64,000 nucleotides of DNA, taken from the NCBI GenBank assembly GCA_037903355.1, contig JBAJFE010000014.1, positions 2,480,001 to 2,544,000 on the forward strand. The letters run 5' to 3'. The stretch is from Trichuris trichiura. Its lineage: Eukaryota; Nematoda; Enoplea; Trichinellida; Trichuridae. The notes under the pieces were generated by a model. It was not told the origin of the DNA. It saw only the letters and a program-made list of their open reading frames with translations, and did no database searches. Position numbers and translations under genes: made by a program. Positions 22,801 through 34,139 of the stretch are shown here, in pieces. How positions within the stretch are numbered: the stretch's first letter is position 1; every line of letters begins with the position of its first letter.

Positions 22801-24288
22801 GCTCTTATTCATCCTTATGCAAGACCTGCAGACGTAGCTAAGGATCGTGAAACCTGGCCAGCAGTTGTTACCCTTGTTTGCCGCGATGTACCCTTATAGT
22901 TGTCAGTGAAGCCTTCCGAATGTTATCATTCAAAATATGGGCTCTATTGTAACCTGCTTTGTTCCACAACAAGTACGTGTCATTATTGCGTTCTTTTGTT
23001 TCTTTATATGTCAACGACGCAAATCCCTTTCCAAAAATGCACTATTTATGATTTCAAAGTAATTTCTTCAGCGCTTTTACGCCTGCTTAAGGCCACATTT
23101 CGGCTTAGGCTTGCATATTTCAACGGTTTATTTTGTCACAGTTAGTCTGATCTGCTTTATCAGGACGCTGACCTGTCAGAATCGTGACTGCTAATATTTT
23201 GACTGTCAGGGTTTTCGTGTCAAGGTTTTCATACACAACTCCAGTAAACCAGACGAACAATTGACTTTCACAAAGACAGTACTTCAGAGTTGTTTTAAAA
23301 TATCAGCATACCGTAAAAAATACAAGCAAAAAAATTCAGGGGCCCTTGTGTTTAGCTACTAACATTTTAAGATAGAAGTACGCTAGATAGAAGTGCCTAC
23401 TGCTCTCGTTGGAAAGCTTTTAGAAATTCTGTTATACGATTCTGTCGTTTTTCTTGAATATTGCTTAGGAGTATTGCTTACTTCCTCAAGACATTTGGCA
23501 CTTTTGTGCTCTCTTGTTGACAGAGCATGAAAAAGAGCTGCAAGAGATAGCGTTCCGTCTGAAAAGTAGAACTCATTTTACCGGTACTACGTTTTTGACC
23601 TTTCTATTGTGTAGCGGGGAATCTTTCAATCAATCGAGAACGTGCTGCAGGCTAATTTCTGGACGTACGTAAGATAAATAGGTTATTTTGGTAGAGTATG
23701 TTCACCCAGTTTACACCTACGCAAGTCTAAACGTTATCCCTAAATCAGCAATGGACTAACGGCTTCACTGAGACAGAAAACAGTGACCGCGTTTTCAAGG
23801 ACACAGGAAAGCTAAAGTTAGTTAAATTCGCTACTAGCGCGTTATAGAAGTGAGATGTCTTCTGTGCCCATTTACCTGACGTGGTTTTATCTTCAAGCCA
23901 CTGACAAGCGGCAAAATACATCGCACGTTCACTTGATTGGTCATGCTTTCTCTGTTCTCCGTACTGTTTTCGCTTGCTAAGTTTTGCCTTTCATGTTCCG
24001 CTGAGATAATTAATGCTTATTTGAACGCGGCTGACTTTTATTGTCGCGCGCTTTTCATAAAAACTTTGTGTTCAAGATCAGGCAGTTGTTGACTTAACGC
24101 TACTTTGGAAACGAAGTCTGAAGAAAGATTTCGATTGACCAAGAATGGGACAAAAGCTTCCGTTCCAATCGAGTAAAAATTGATTCCCGGAAGAACACAC
24201 TTATTTGCTTGTCATCTGCGGTTAAACAAACGGACACTGATCGCAACAAAGCAGAGTCACCTCCTGTCTTGACGCGATTTGCACAAAA
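19857..24288. other. intergenic, nothing recognised
   Basis: Long AT-rich stretch. ORFs of 60-90 codons at 20609-20854 (+), 20896-21162 (-), 21471-21707 (+) and 21990-22172 (-) have no recognised domains or splice chains. Confidence 0.45.
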
Positions 24289-27200
24289 ATGGATACACCA
24301 GTGCGCACTGAGCTACGCGAAAAATTCTCATGTTTCATGGGTTTTCTAACGCGATGGAAAAAATACATGCATTTAGCGCTTCTGACGATTGGGCTGTCTC
24401 TTTTTCATATATACTTGGTGTTTGCCTCACTGAGACACCTGGAGCCTGTGCTACCATTGATAGTCATTGTCGCCATTATATGGTTGGTAGTACTTTACAA
24501 ACTCTCCAGAAGGTATGCAACATCTATGATCCCTCAGTCCGTACAAGACCAATTCGAGCAGTGCTTCATGACTTGTTGGAACAACAAGTTTCTTAAAAGG
24601 TAATTTATTCGTGCAGAATGCCGAAAACTGTTGTGGTTACTTTCACAGGATTCTATCTGTTGCAGCACTTGCTGTTCCCGCCACGTTTCTAGTCGTAACC
24701 GTTTTTATGAGCGTCTATAACAGGTGGCAGAGAATTAACTCTCTTTTCGGCTTTCTTGTTATCGTTTTCGTGTTGCTTGCATCATGCACACATCCCTCAG
24801 AAGTAAGTAAGGCAAGTGTTTCCAGAAGGGAAAACGAAAAGATATTTAGATAAGATGGAGGCCTGTCATCTGGGGATTTTCTGTTCAGGTTTGCTTTGGC
24901 TTGCTTACGCTCAAATGGTCAGAAGGACAAAAAGGCATCCGATGGGTTTCTGACCAAATAATTACTTTTTTGAGTTTTGCTGACCAAGGATCTGAATTTG
25001 TTTACGGTTTTCTTGCAAAGCCACCGCGGATATGTGGCATGGAGCCAGTACTCATGTTTTCTGTAGGTGCTTTGTCGTATAATTTTTTTGCAGACATCTT
25101 TTCTGTACAGGCTTTGCAAACAGTCCTTTATTTCTCATCTATCTCTTCTTTGCTGTACCATCTTGGTTTACTGCAGATGGTTTTTGCTGGCATGGCAAAA
25201 ATGCTGCAAATCACACTAGCGACTACAGCAATCGAGTCGTTTCATGCTGTTGTTTCCATATTCTTGGGCATGTGCGAGTCGGCGATAATCATTAGTCCCT
25301 ATCTCGCAAGGCAAACTGAGAGCGAACTATTCGCTATACTTTGCTCTGGATTTGCCTCTTCTACAGTGGCCATGTTCTCAGTGTACTCCATGTTCGGGGT
25401 GAGTGGCATAGTGCACGATTCTGGCATGGAAGCCATTTACGAGTATATCTGCTTTCCTGTTACCGGAAAAAAAGTGATTTCAGCGATAATGTTCACGTTC
25501 TAGGCGTGCCCTCAGTACCTGGTAGCGTCTAGTTTGATGTCTGCACCCGCTTCCTTGGCATGCTCAAAACTGGCTGTTCCTGAGACAGAAATTTCAGCAA
25601 CAGAGAACAGCAACTTTCAACTAGAGATCAGGCAAGTTGGACTTTCAGTTACTTGATCCCAGCCTAGCTGTTCAATGGTCCAATTTTCTACGTTGTTCTC
25701 TTTCAAATTTCACACTTCAGTCGTCACGAAAACCTTCTTGATGCCATAAGTGCTGGCGCGATAGATGCACTCAAGATTATTCTGGAAATGGGAGCAAACT
25801 TAGTTGTATTTGTTGCCCTCTTGGCCCTGACAAACTCTTGCATACGTTGGCTTGGAGATCGCGTCGGTATACTAGACCTAAGCTTGGAGGTATGTCACCG
25901 TTTTGTCGTGTTCAAATGCGAAAACAAACTGCTTTCAAGAAAATCCTCGGCTACGCGTTCTTTCCTGCTGCGTTTGTTGTTGGATTTAGCGAAGAAACAG
26001 ACATGAACCGGCGAGTAGAAGAAAATCTACTGGCTGCTGAACTGCTGGGCACAAGTGTAGTGCTAAATGAGCTTATCGCTTTCCAACTTATGGGAAAATT
26101 TATTGCTCAAGGAAAACTATCGGCAAGTGAAAAGAATGTTTATTTCGTCTTTTCTTCCTTACCAATTTATTTTTAAACTTTAGCATCCTGCATATGAATG
26201 CTTTTAATTCCACCTATTTTTAAATATCAATAATCAATTAAATGAGAGCCAACCTAAGCTGTTTTCCACCGTGGTGTAGCATATTACTTACCGTTTGTTG
26301 TTTGCAAGGTCAATATTCACCATTTCACTTGCGCATTCGGCTCAAGTCCATGTTTCGTGTTCCTGAGGTATGGAGTCTCACAGTGCCGGTACTGACAGAA
26401 ATTATTAAGGGTAGATAGAGATAATTAATTGTTTATTCTTACGAAATGTGTGTACCGTTTGAGTATCAAAACTTTTTAATGTCCGTAGCTTTCGGGTCGC
26501 GCGTGAACCGTCTTCAGCGGTATTAAAATAAGTGTAAGTTTGACATTTATTTGGTCCACTAAGATACCATTAAAAAGCTTTGGTATTCAAACGGGACACA
26601 CATTTCGTAAGAAGAAACAGTTAATCATGAAAACATAGTCTTGTACTAAAATGCTATGTTTTCAAAGGGTAGGAATAATGTAACTAAGAAAGTTTCATGT
26701 CTCTGAAACAACATTTTATACCCTGTTTTATGAGCAGTCAGCCTGTATGCGATACGACTATTTTATCAAGAAGAAGGGAAAACGCCAGCAGCTATTTTAA
26801 TAGTGCGATGTAATCTTTTGTTTGTTCGTCACGAGTAGCGCATTTGAATTTTCCTGAAATACTTCGCAAAGCGACAAAATTACTGTTTTACAGATCCTCA
26901 GCTCTCTGTTAACATAAAAACGCAATCCCTCACGGTCATTTTCTCATAAAACTTCACTTCAGGTTCCATTAATAGATGGCTACTTTCTGAAAATAAGAGA
27001 TCTCTAAGCAGTTGTTTTCGATATAAGCGTTCAGATTTTGAATTACGCGTTAATCTATCGGCTATATTGTCGAAAAAACATCAGACGGCAGGAGTTTCAC
27101 TCTCTTACGCAGCATATGCGTTCTTCTCCCGCAATGGGTACACCGGACCCAAAAAAGACAATCAAGCTACAACAGTATGGGTTCAGTGGGGCACTGAATA

Positions 27201-28546
27201 CCATCTTTCGAAAGGTGATTGTATTTTCCGCGTTTCTTCAGAGAAGAGGAATAGTTATCATTAGGGAAGTGGTGAAACTCTTTTATCAGGTATTTCACCG
27301 AAATACCTGGGTTTTTGCTTCACCTTTTAATTATGCTAAAACCACATTGAAAAACAAAGATGTCCACCCTTTATTTAATGCCTTCCTACCCACAGTCTAG
27401 TCAACCATTCGCACTTACATGTGCTCTTTCTGAATGACCGGAATAATAGCATAATCAAGTAATGATAGCGGCCCAACCTTCCTTGAATACGTCGGTTTTG
27501 TTTAAATCAAGCAGCTCAATCCTCAGCTATGATTACCTGGCCATCATTCCACAAAGAATCCAACATCACAAGCCGTAGACGTTCAAGCAAACTAGAATGT
27601 CCTGAAAGCTCTAAACTCATACTCACGTGTTCCATGCTGTCCGCCCACAGTCTGAAAGCTCATAAGTGCAAAGTTACCAGTCACAAAAAATATAAGGAAG
27701 CTGTTCCAAAAGTACAGTGAAACCTCCTTAATCCGGACCCCCTATAAACCGGACCCTTCTGTAATCTGAACTCATGGAAGAGAACAATAAAACGACCTTA
27801 TATGTTAAAGATGATTGGGATACCTGTGCGAAACGGACAGTCACTTGACAGCAACGGCTATAAGGGCAGCAAACCAGCCAGTGATCCTTTCAGTATACGT
27901 TAGCATAGGCGCAGGCCAGCTACTGCTCTGCCGAGCCAATTTCGACCAATAAGTTTACTGCAGCAAGGCATCTCGAAACCTAGGTTTCCACAAATAAACA
28001 GAAATGTGGATCAAACACCTGGTATTTCTCAGTCGTATAAAACTACAATCTGTTCTCATATAAAGTTGGTCAGTCGTTTTCCTCGATCAAACGGACTTTG
28101 ACGCCCATGTAACCTAAATTCCAGCTTGCAAGGACTGACATAGCGCTGTGGACGCCAGGAAAATACCTCTTAAACTGCATTATCTGCTTTTCAATGGCCT
28201 ACTGTAAGCCGCTTCCATAAATAAGATTTTTCCATAATCCGGATTACTCTCCTCCCCGATGCGTCCGGATTAGGGGATGCCACTGTAGTCAGAGGTAGTG
28301 ATTATATTTCTGGAATTTTAGGCCAGGTCACAAATGATGGCAAGTTTTGCTCTTTGCAATTTTTCTAACTTTGGATCCATTGGAATCCAACTGGGAACGT
28401 ATGGAGCTATTTGCAGTGAGAAAAAGAGCGCAGTCTCACGCCTTGCATTGAAAAGCATACTTGTCGGCTGTGCAGTGGCGCTGTCCAGCGCTTGCTGGGC
28501 AGGTAAGGACAACTTGCAGGCTTTATGTTATTTCTTAAGCAATTAA
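24289..28546 (+). CDS. concentrative nucleoside transporter (SLC28/CNT family)
   Basis: Plasma-membrane, ion-coupled nucleoside uptake by family. Seven exons: 24289-24599, 24649-24802, 24850-25398, 25504-25631, 25721-25889, 25940-26137, 28322-28546; total 1734 nt, 577 aa, phases all agree. Signatures in order: RWRPVIWGF; the helical hairpin with YFSSISSLLYHLGLLQ; ATTAIESFHAVVSIFLG; MSAPASLACSKLAVPETE; NLLDAISAGA; VAELLG-like LLAAELLGTSVVLNELIAF; FALCNFSNFGSIGI. Hydrophobic segments match a multi-pass carrier. Oddities: the usual GQTE nucleoside-binding motif reads GMCE, NEFVAYE reads NELIAFQ, and about eight residues are inserted before LLAAELLG. Intron 4 uses a GC donor. Intron 6 (2184 bp) holds a PLE fragment and a MITE. 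ATG 24289 is the first Met of the frame. Confidence 0.85.
26424..26624. mobile_element. small palindromic PLE terminal-repeat relic inside an SLC28 intron
   Basis: Arms 26424-26481 and 26568-26624 are inverted repeats around an 86-bp centre that carries a hammerhead-like motif on the minus strand. It lies within intron 6 of the transporter gene. Confidence 0.55.
26488..26517 (-). ncRNA. hammerhead-ribozyme-like motif in SLC28 intron 6
   Basis: Minus strand: CCG, CTGAAGA, C, GGTTC, loop, GACCC, GAAA, GCTA, CGG. One stem II pair is disrupted (T opposite C). Stem I and the GCTA cleavage site are intact. Confidence 0.5.
27715..28285. mobile_element. pogo/Tigger-like MITE with TA target duplication
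   Basis: Ends are CAGTGAAACC..TTAATCCGGA and, inverted, CAGTGGCATCCCCTAATCCGGA, the CAGTG..ATCCGGA style of pogo/Tigger termini. TA flanks both ends (27713-27714, 28286-28287). Length is 571 bp with no transposase frame, so it is non-autonomous. It sits 36 bp before the last SLC28 exon. Confidence 0.75.
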
Positions 28547-29939
28547 CATTTAGGATTATTGGTTGATACAGTCCAAACTTGCGGCTTACATAATGCAACT
28601 GAATCATGCTTCAAGGTTGACGTACAACGGCTGTAGACGCTGGCGTTGCACTCTAGAGATACGTGTCAAGTTCGAGAAAGCAGTTTCTTTTCTGAAGAAG
28701 CTTTCTCTGTTTTGACGTAGTCGCTTTAGAGTTCCCCTGGTTCGTTTTATATCATAACAAGGAGAAAACAGCGCTGAGTTCATTCAATAAGAGTAAAGCA
28801 TGTATTGTGATTACAATGTAAGACTTCCGTTACCCTGTTTGTCTATTCTGACAGATTTGGGTGTCATGATGCCAGCAACCTAATCCACTGATCGACCTCA
28901 CAGTGACTGATTTCATTTCTTGTTCATCATGATGCTTCTTTGAAAATTAACCAAGCTATATTAACTAAACTAAGGAATAATTACGTTCCATTTTTTGAAA
29001 TGACAAGAGGAGAGTGCCCTGGATCAGTTTATGAACGTGGATGTTCTGCCCTCCTACATTGGAGAGACAGGTAACACACTAGTCCACAGGTTCCAGGTGT
29101 TTCAATAACAATATTCAATGTTTAGGATTGTCATACTTACAGAAAATGGGAGACAGAAACAGGTCCGCAATCATTTAAGCCCCATAAATTCCTGGAAAAA
29201 TTGTTCCAAGTTGCGCGGTCGCAGAAAGTGCAGAACGATGCCTATGCTTGTTACGCAACATACTCTCAGAATGTGAAAACCTTTGAATGAACAAACTGGT
29301 GGATTTGTCATTGGAAAGTTTAAATGTTATTATGCGTACTCACAACTAATGCGTCTATTATACGCTTTGCCTCAAAGCAAAGTGCATTAGCCGTAAAAGT
29401 TAGTACAACAACAAAGAGTCAGTGTGACATAGAGTCTGATACTACGTCAAGTGTATTTGTGATTGCACCGACAAAGAGATAGCTTCCTTTGTTTGAAAAC
29501 TGTTTGAAAGATGTTAGAACTTTCCAAGGAAAGTATTCCTTTGTCAAGGACACGAACAAGGACAGAAGCTTTCCCTTCTAAGAAAAACTTAGAGCAGGCA
29601 ATAGCTTTCTACACTTAAAATAATACTGAAAAGAAAAGTGGAAAATGTAGCTACTTCTTCATTTAAATTATAACCATTTTTATTTCATGTATTGACATGT
29701 TTTGTGAAACGATATTATTGTTAGCGTGATTGATTGTGCTTCATGTTGTTGACAGTGAGTGCACTTCAGGTTGGCCTAACCAGGTTAACCTCACCGACCT
29801 AGCTTCAAATCAGCTTGGCCTGTCTGGCTTGACTTATCTCAACTTCACCTAGAAGCAAAAGATCCTGTTGCTATAGGTGAAGTCACGTATAGTAACCACA
29901 GAGCCAGCGCGTACGGAAGCCATATACAGCATGCATGCA
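28547..29939. other. intergenic with a decayed PLE fragment
   Basis: Apart from the GIY-YIG relic at 29052-29107 and scattered short frames, nothing is recognised. Confidence 0.45.
29052..29107 (+). pseudogene. PLE GIY-YIG endonuclease fragment
   Basis: Encodes YIGETGNTLVHRFQ before a stop. This matches the YVGETGNTLEHRFQ stretch of the PLE at 57.5 kb and the copy at 43.9 kb. Only about 19 codons survive. Confidence 0.6.
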
Positions 29940-30540
29940 GTACCCGTTGCTTATTTTTTCCTCTCCAGGACTTCTAGAACATATGCGCAATATAAAGGTT
30001 ATATGTCGCATAAACACTACGTATTCATGTAAGTTATGTTATTCAAATAGTATACTTCGCCTATAAGTAAAATACTTGCAATACCTGCGGTCCCTGTGGT
30101 ACAAGTGTAGTATATCTGCTGCATATACTCTCATACAGGGAATACGTATGTTATTTATGGCTTATACGTGGTACACATTGCCTATCAGTAGGGCACCTGT
30201 GATGGCAAGGGTCTCTACGGCATACATGTGGTATCTCTGGCGCGTGTCTTAGCGTGGAATATTCATAGAATCTGTGACATACACGTGGTTTAAATTGCAT
30301 ATAAAGAAAGTATTTATTCTATCGGCCCGCAGTTGATGAGACGGCATGCAGGTAGCGTCTATGCTGTATATGCTTGCATAAAGAGAATATGTATTGTTTT
30401 ATGGCATAGACACTGAATGCACTGCTTATAAATAGAATAGCTGTGAAATACAGGGTTTCCAGACATACATGTATTGTCTGTGGCGCACCGCAAGAAAAGC
30501 AGCGTGTGCTACGGGCCTGCGGTATGTAGCAAACATACTT
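29940..30540. repeat. degenerate minisatellite, period about 61 bp
   Basis: A unit containing a GCATACACGTGGTA-like core followed by TTGC.TATAA.AG recurs near 30159, 30219, 30280, 30342, 30403 and 30464, spaced 60-62 bp. More decayed units extend upstream to about 29940. Roughly ten units, with no coding frame. Confidence 0.5.
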
Positions 30541-31803
30541 GCTCCCCTTTATGTATCCCGCATACTAGACTTGTACTAGCAAACCGTATACATGAGTGCG
30601 CATGTGGCAACACGACCAATTGTTTCTAGGTCAAGTTGACTTGAAGTCAAATCAGCGAAGTCAAGTAGAAGGGGATATTTGCTGTTGCTTGAATAGAAAT
30701 CATGCATTTACGAACAACCAGCATCAATCACGCGCGCCCTCCGTAACGAATGAGAATAGTGTGGTAAATGTCAGACTTTGATAATGCACCGTCTTGTAAA
30801 AACTGAAAATCCCACTCCATTTGCTAAAACTACTGTCCAGGTTTTCAGCATGCTCTGAAGTGAGACTGCTTGCGGGGCTTTGAGCATTGGAGAAATTTAC
30901 ACTTTAAATGGAGGCGGCAGCGCGTAAATGTGTACGAACAGTGACCCATCTAGATGGGACCTAATTACCAGCGAAGGAAATTCACTGATTCAGTAAAGTA
31001 TGCTCCCTACATCACGCCGACGACAAGGCTAGAGCGTCACAAAAGCTACCTGCGATGGTTTTTTGTAAATTTCCTAACAGCTTGCTCATCCATTTGTTGA
31101 CAGGAAGTTTGTTCAGTTTTCTACTGATACACCTACAAAGAACAGGAAGAAGCCATGGAAAAGTCCAGTGAAAACTGGCTTAATATAATCGCAACAAGAA
31201 CACTTACATTGGGAAATGTGAAAGGTTCAAGCGTGTCAATTCTTTGTCTACGCCGCAAACAATCCATTTGGGGGTAATCGATTATGCTTTGAAAACTACA
31301 ATACTTTGTGCATTTATAAGAAGCTGTACATGTTACGTTTTCTCAGGCAATTTTTCAATGGGGTAGCCTTTTTCCTTACGATTATATTTACTAATTTTAA
31401 AATTTCTGAAATAAAGACATTTCGGTTAACAATCTTGACACAATTTCATTTTGTGAAGCATTAGTTTCCATTACGTAGATGTTTATTGAGAAGTAACTGA
31501 GCTTTTAAGTCGCGCGTGATTCGTTGTCAGTATATAATGCAATCACTCTGCGCTGATGACAAATCAGCTATCATCCGAAACCTGCTTATTTTTAAATCAA
31601 CGCATTCAGCGTGATAGAAAACCTTCACTTTACACCGTGATAATATTTGTGAAACGTTAAATGAAATAACGAAAATCAGGCTGTGCTTTAAAACACTTAA
31701 AACTTATATTAAACTACCGGGGCAGCTTCGGAACGCAGTGCTCTCTTCACAATTGCACAGGCCAAGCGATGATACGCCTAGCCTATTGCTTACTTTGTTC
31801 TTA
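30541..31803. other. intergenic; possible relic of a hammerhead-like palindrome
   Basis: Around 31495-31600 there are fragments like those in the 26.5-kb relic (GCTTTTAAGTCGCGCGTGA and CTGATGAC..GAAACC on opposite strands), too decayed to call. Otherwise featureless. Confidence 0.4.
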
Positions 31804-33151
31804 ATGAGACTTGCTTCCTTTTTCCGAAAAAACGCGAAAAACAAAGCCAACCTTCAACCGGTGAGATTCACTGCTCCGGTTACAATGGATTAGTTTAAAA
31901 TATTCGTTACCTTTGCAGTCCAGTATAATCGCATTGGAAGAAACTCTGCTGAACTATTGCGACATTGAATGCACATGCACTTATAAGGAAAACAAGTGGC
32001 ACCATGGCGCATTATTTCTGACCAATGACAAGTTGACGGTTAAACGCGTCCAGGTAATGGTGAAACCACACCTTTGTAGCTTTCACAGTACCTCATCCAG
32101 AATGGCATGATCGAAAATGAGAAGGTTAAAGAATTTGACCTGAATGAAGTAAAGAGGTTCAAGCTGAAGAAACAGATTTTTAGAATTAATTTGTACCCTA
32201 ATCGCGCGAATGATAATAACCTCAGGGAATTCTTGACATTACAATTGCTGTTTGACACAGTAAGCTTTTTACCTGAGTCACGATCTGTAAGGACATTAGT
32301 CAATCTGTCTGCCTGCAGGGGTTTCTGCACCTTCGATTTCCACGGGACAGTAACGCAGCTGCAACTCTGCTGGAAAAATACTGGGAGCTAATAAAAGTAA
32401 GTTCGCAATTTGATCGTCTATATGATTTACCTGAAAACTTTTGTGTGCGCCATGGTTTTGATTCAGTACATTTAAAGCTATGTCGTTCATGAATTATTAT
32501 TTTACTTAATTCTTATAGAATAAATCGCAAAATGAAGATCACCAACTGAGCAGCTTATCTGCATTAAAATCAAAAATGGAAACACACATTAAAAGGAATG
32601 ATACAGAATGTCAAAATATGGAAAAACTTAACGAAGTAGATCCTCTAACTATTCTGGAAGCAATCAAGCTGTGGAAACAATGCGAACATGATGATAATGA
32701 CGAAATGGCTGACTCTAGAAATCTCGAACTGCTCACTAAATTCAAAAATGATCACCTAAACTCGTGTTATAAAAAAACAAATGCAAATTTGAGCAGCATT
32801 CATCCAGTTGACAAAAGCAGCGCTTTTTACTCAAGTAATTACAATTCCTCCGTTGACCATCAGTTCTCCTCGCCTACAATGAGGTTCATTCACATTTGTG
32901 ATTGAGAATGCGCTGACTTTAAATTTTCTGTTGCAACAAACGCCTTCTATTTTAGCTTACACACTTACAGTCCTATGAATAAAACAACCTTTGATCGAAG
33001 AAACTTCTTTGCTTCCTCTGACATTTTCAGAAAAATAAACACGGTTACAGTTATTAATGCAGCAGAGTTCCATATGGTCTTGTCAAACATCATAAAAAGC
33101 CTTCCTTCACTGAATGAAAAGTGCGAAAACGCTGCGCTTTTGAATGTCTGA
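31804..33151 (+). CDS. unrecognised 329-aa protein, N-terminal PH-like fold suspected
   Basis: Six exons: 31804-31860, 31919-32053, 32101-32259, 32319-32396, 32519-32883, 32956-33151; total 990 nt, 329 aa, all phases agree, introns 47-122 bp. The start ATG 31804 gives a basic N terminus (MRLASFFRKNAKNK). Residues about 35-145 alternate short beta-like strands (WHHGALFLTNDKLTVKRVQ, IFRINLYPN, LTLQLLFDTG, FLHLRFPRD) and end in a helix (AAATLLEKYWELIK), as in PH- or GRAM-type domains. This is inference from pattern only. The middle is charged and Asn/Ser-rich; the C terminus is a helix (AAEFHMVLSNIIKSLPSLNE). The acceptor for exon 3 could instead be at 32088, adding YLIQ. I do not recognise the family. 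Confidence 0.7.
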
Positions 33152-34139
33152 AAATTTGTCAATAGTGCCCATTACAAGATTATTAGCAAGTCAGAGAAAC
33201 AAAAGTCCCACGTTAAACAGAGATTTGAAAAAAAAACACAAAGTTCATTCCTACAATGGTCGAACTGGGTTATCTCACTGATCCAACCAGGAGTACGTTG
33301 CCACATTAGATTCCGGACAGAAAAGCTCAACCTTCAGTTTAAAGCCTAAGCCTTACACTAAATTGAATTCTACAGTGCCGTGGGCAAAGGATTAAACAGA
33401 TGGCTGGGTGAAAGGGCTTCATGGAAATCCCATCCCGCTGCAAAGCACGCAGGCCTTCACGCCGAAACGACAAGGCCAGGAGCCATGCTGTTAAACTGCA
33501 GGGACCGCTGGTGCCTCTACGTGCGTGAGAATATGCATTTGCTTAACTGTCAAAAATTGCCTCTATGTATTTATGACATTTACTTCAATCCTAACAAAAT
33601 CCTACGCGAACGATCCAACTTGTATGAGCTTCTCTGACCTCTACGTTTCCATGCAGCATATTTCAGCATTAATAATGCTACTGAGCGCAATGCTTTTTTA
33701 AAATATAGTTTCTACTTATTGGTTACACAAAATAGGAATACCCGTGATGAACTGAGTTTGCTAGGAATAGAAAGACTTCCCAAATTACTTTGCATTATCC
33801 TTTGCTTAAACAGAAGGCACGAATTCTATTCCACAAAAATTTCTCGCGCGTTTTGTTTAAGTCTTTTAACTGAAAACGACGATTCAACGTCACGATATGA
33901 GCTGACCAAAAAGCAAACAAAATTTCAACTGCCGTCTTTGAACTTCACCCCTAAGTTGTGAGGTCAGAAGTTTCGTAAGTATTGAAATTAGACAGCCTTA
34001 ATTAGAACAAACAAGCGGCACTGTTTTAGGCTTATAATAAATGCCAAAATAGTAAATAGATTTTAACTGGATCAAAAGTAACACGATCGGTATTAAAAAT
34101 GACAGGTTATGTTCAGCTTGCAAATGTTGAACCCGCAGA
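33152..34139. other. intergenic between convergent genes
   Basis: Frames at 33380-33637 and 33719-33961 (+) have no recognised domain. The patch 33370-33510 is slightly GC-richer. Nothing else is seen. Confidence 0.45.
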
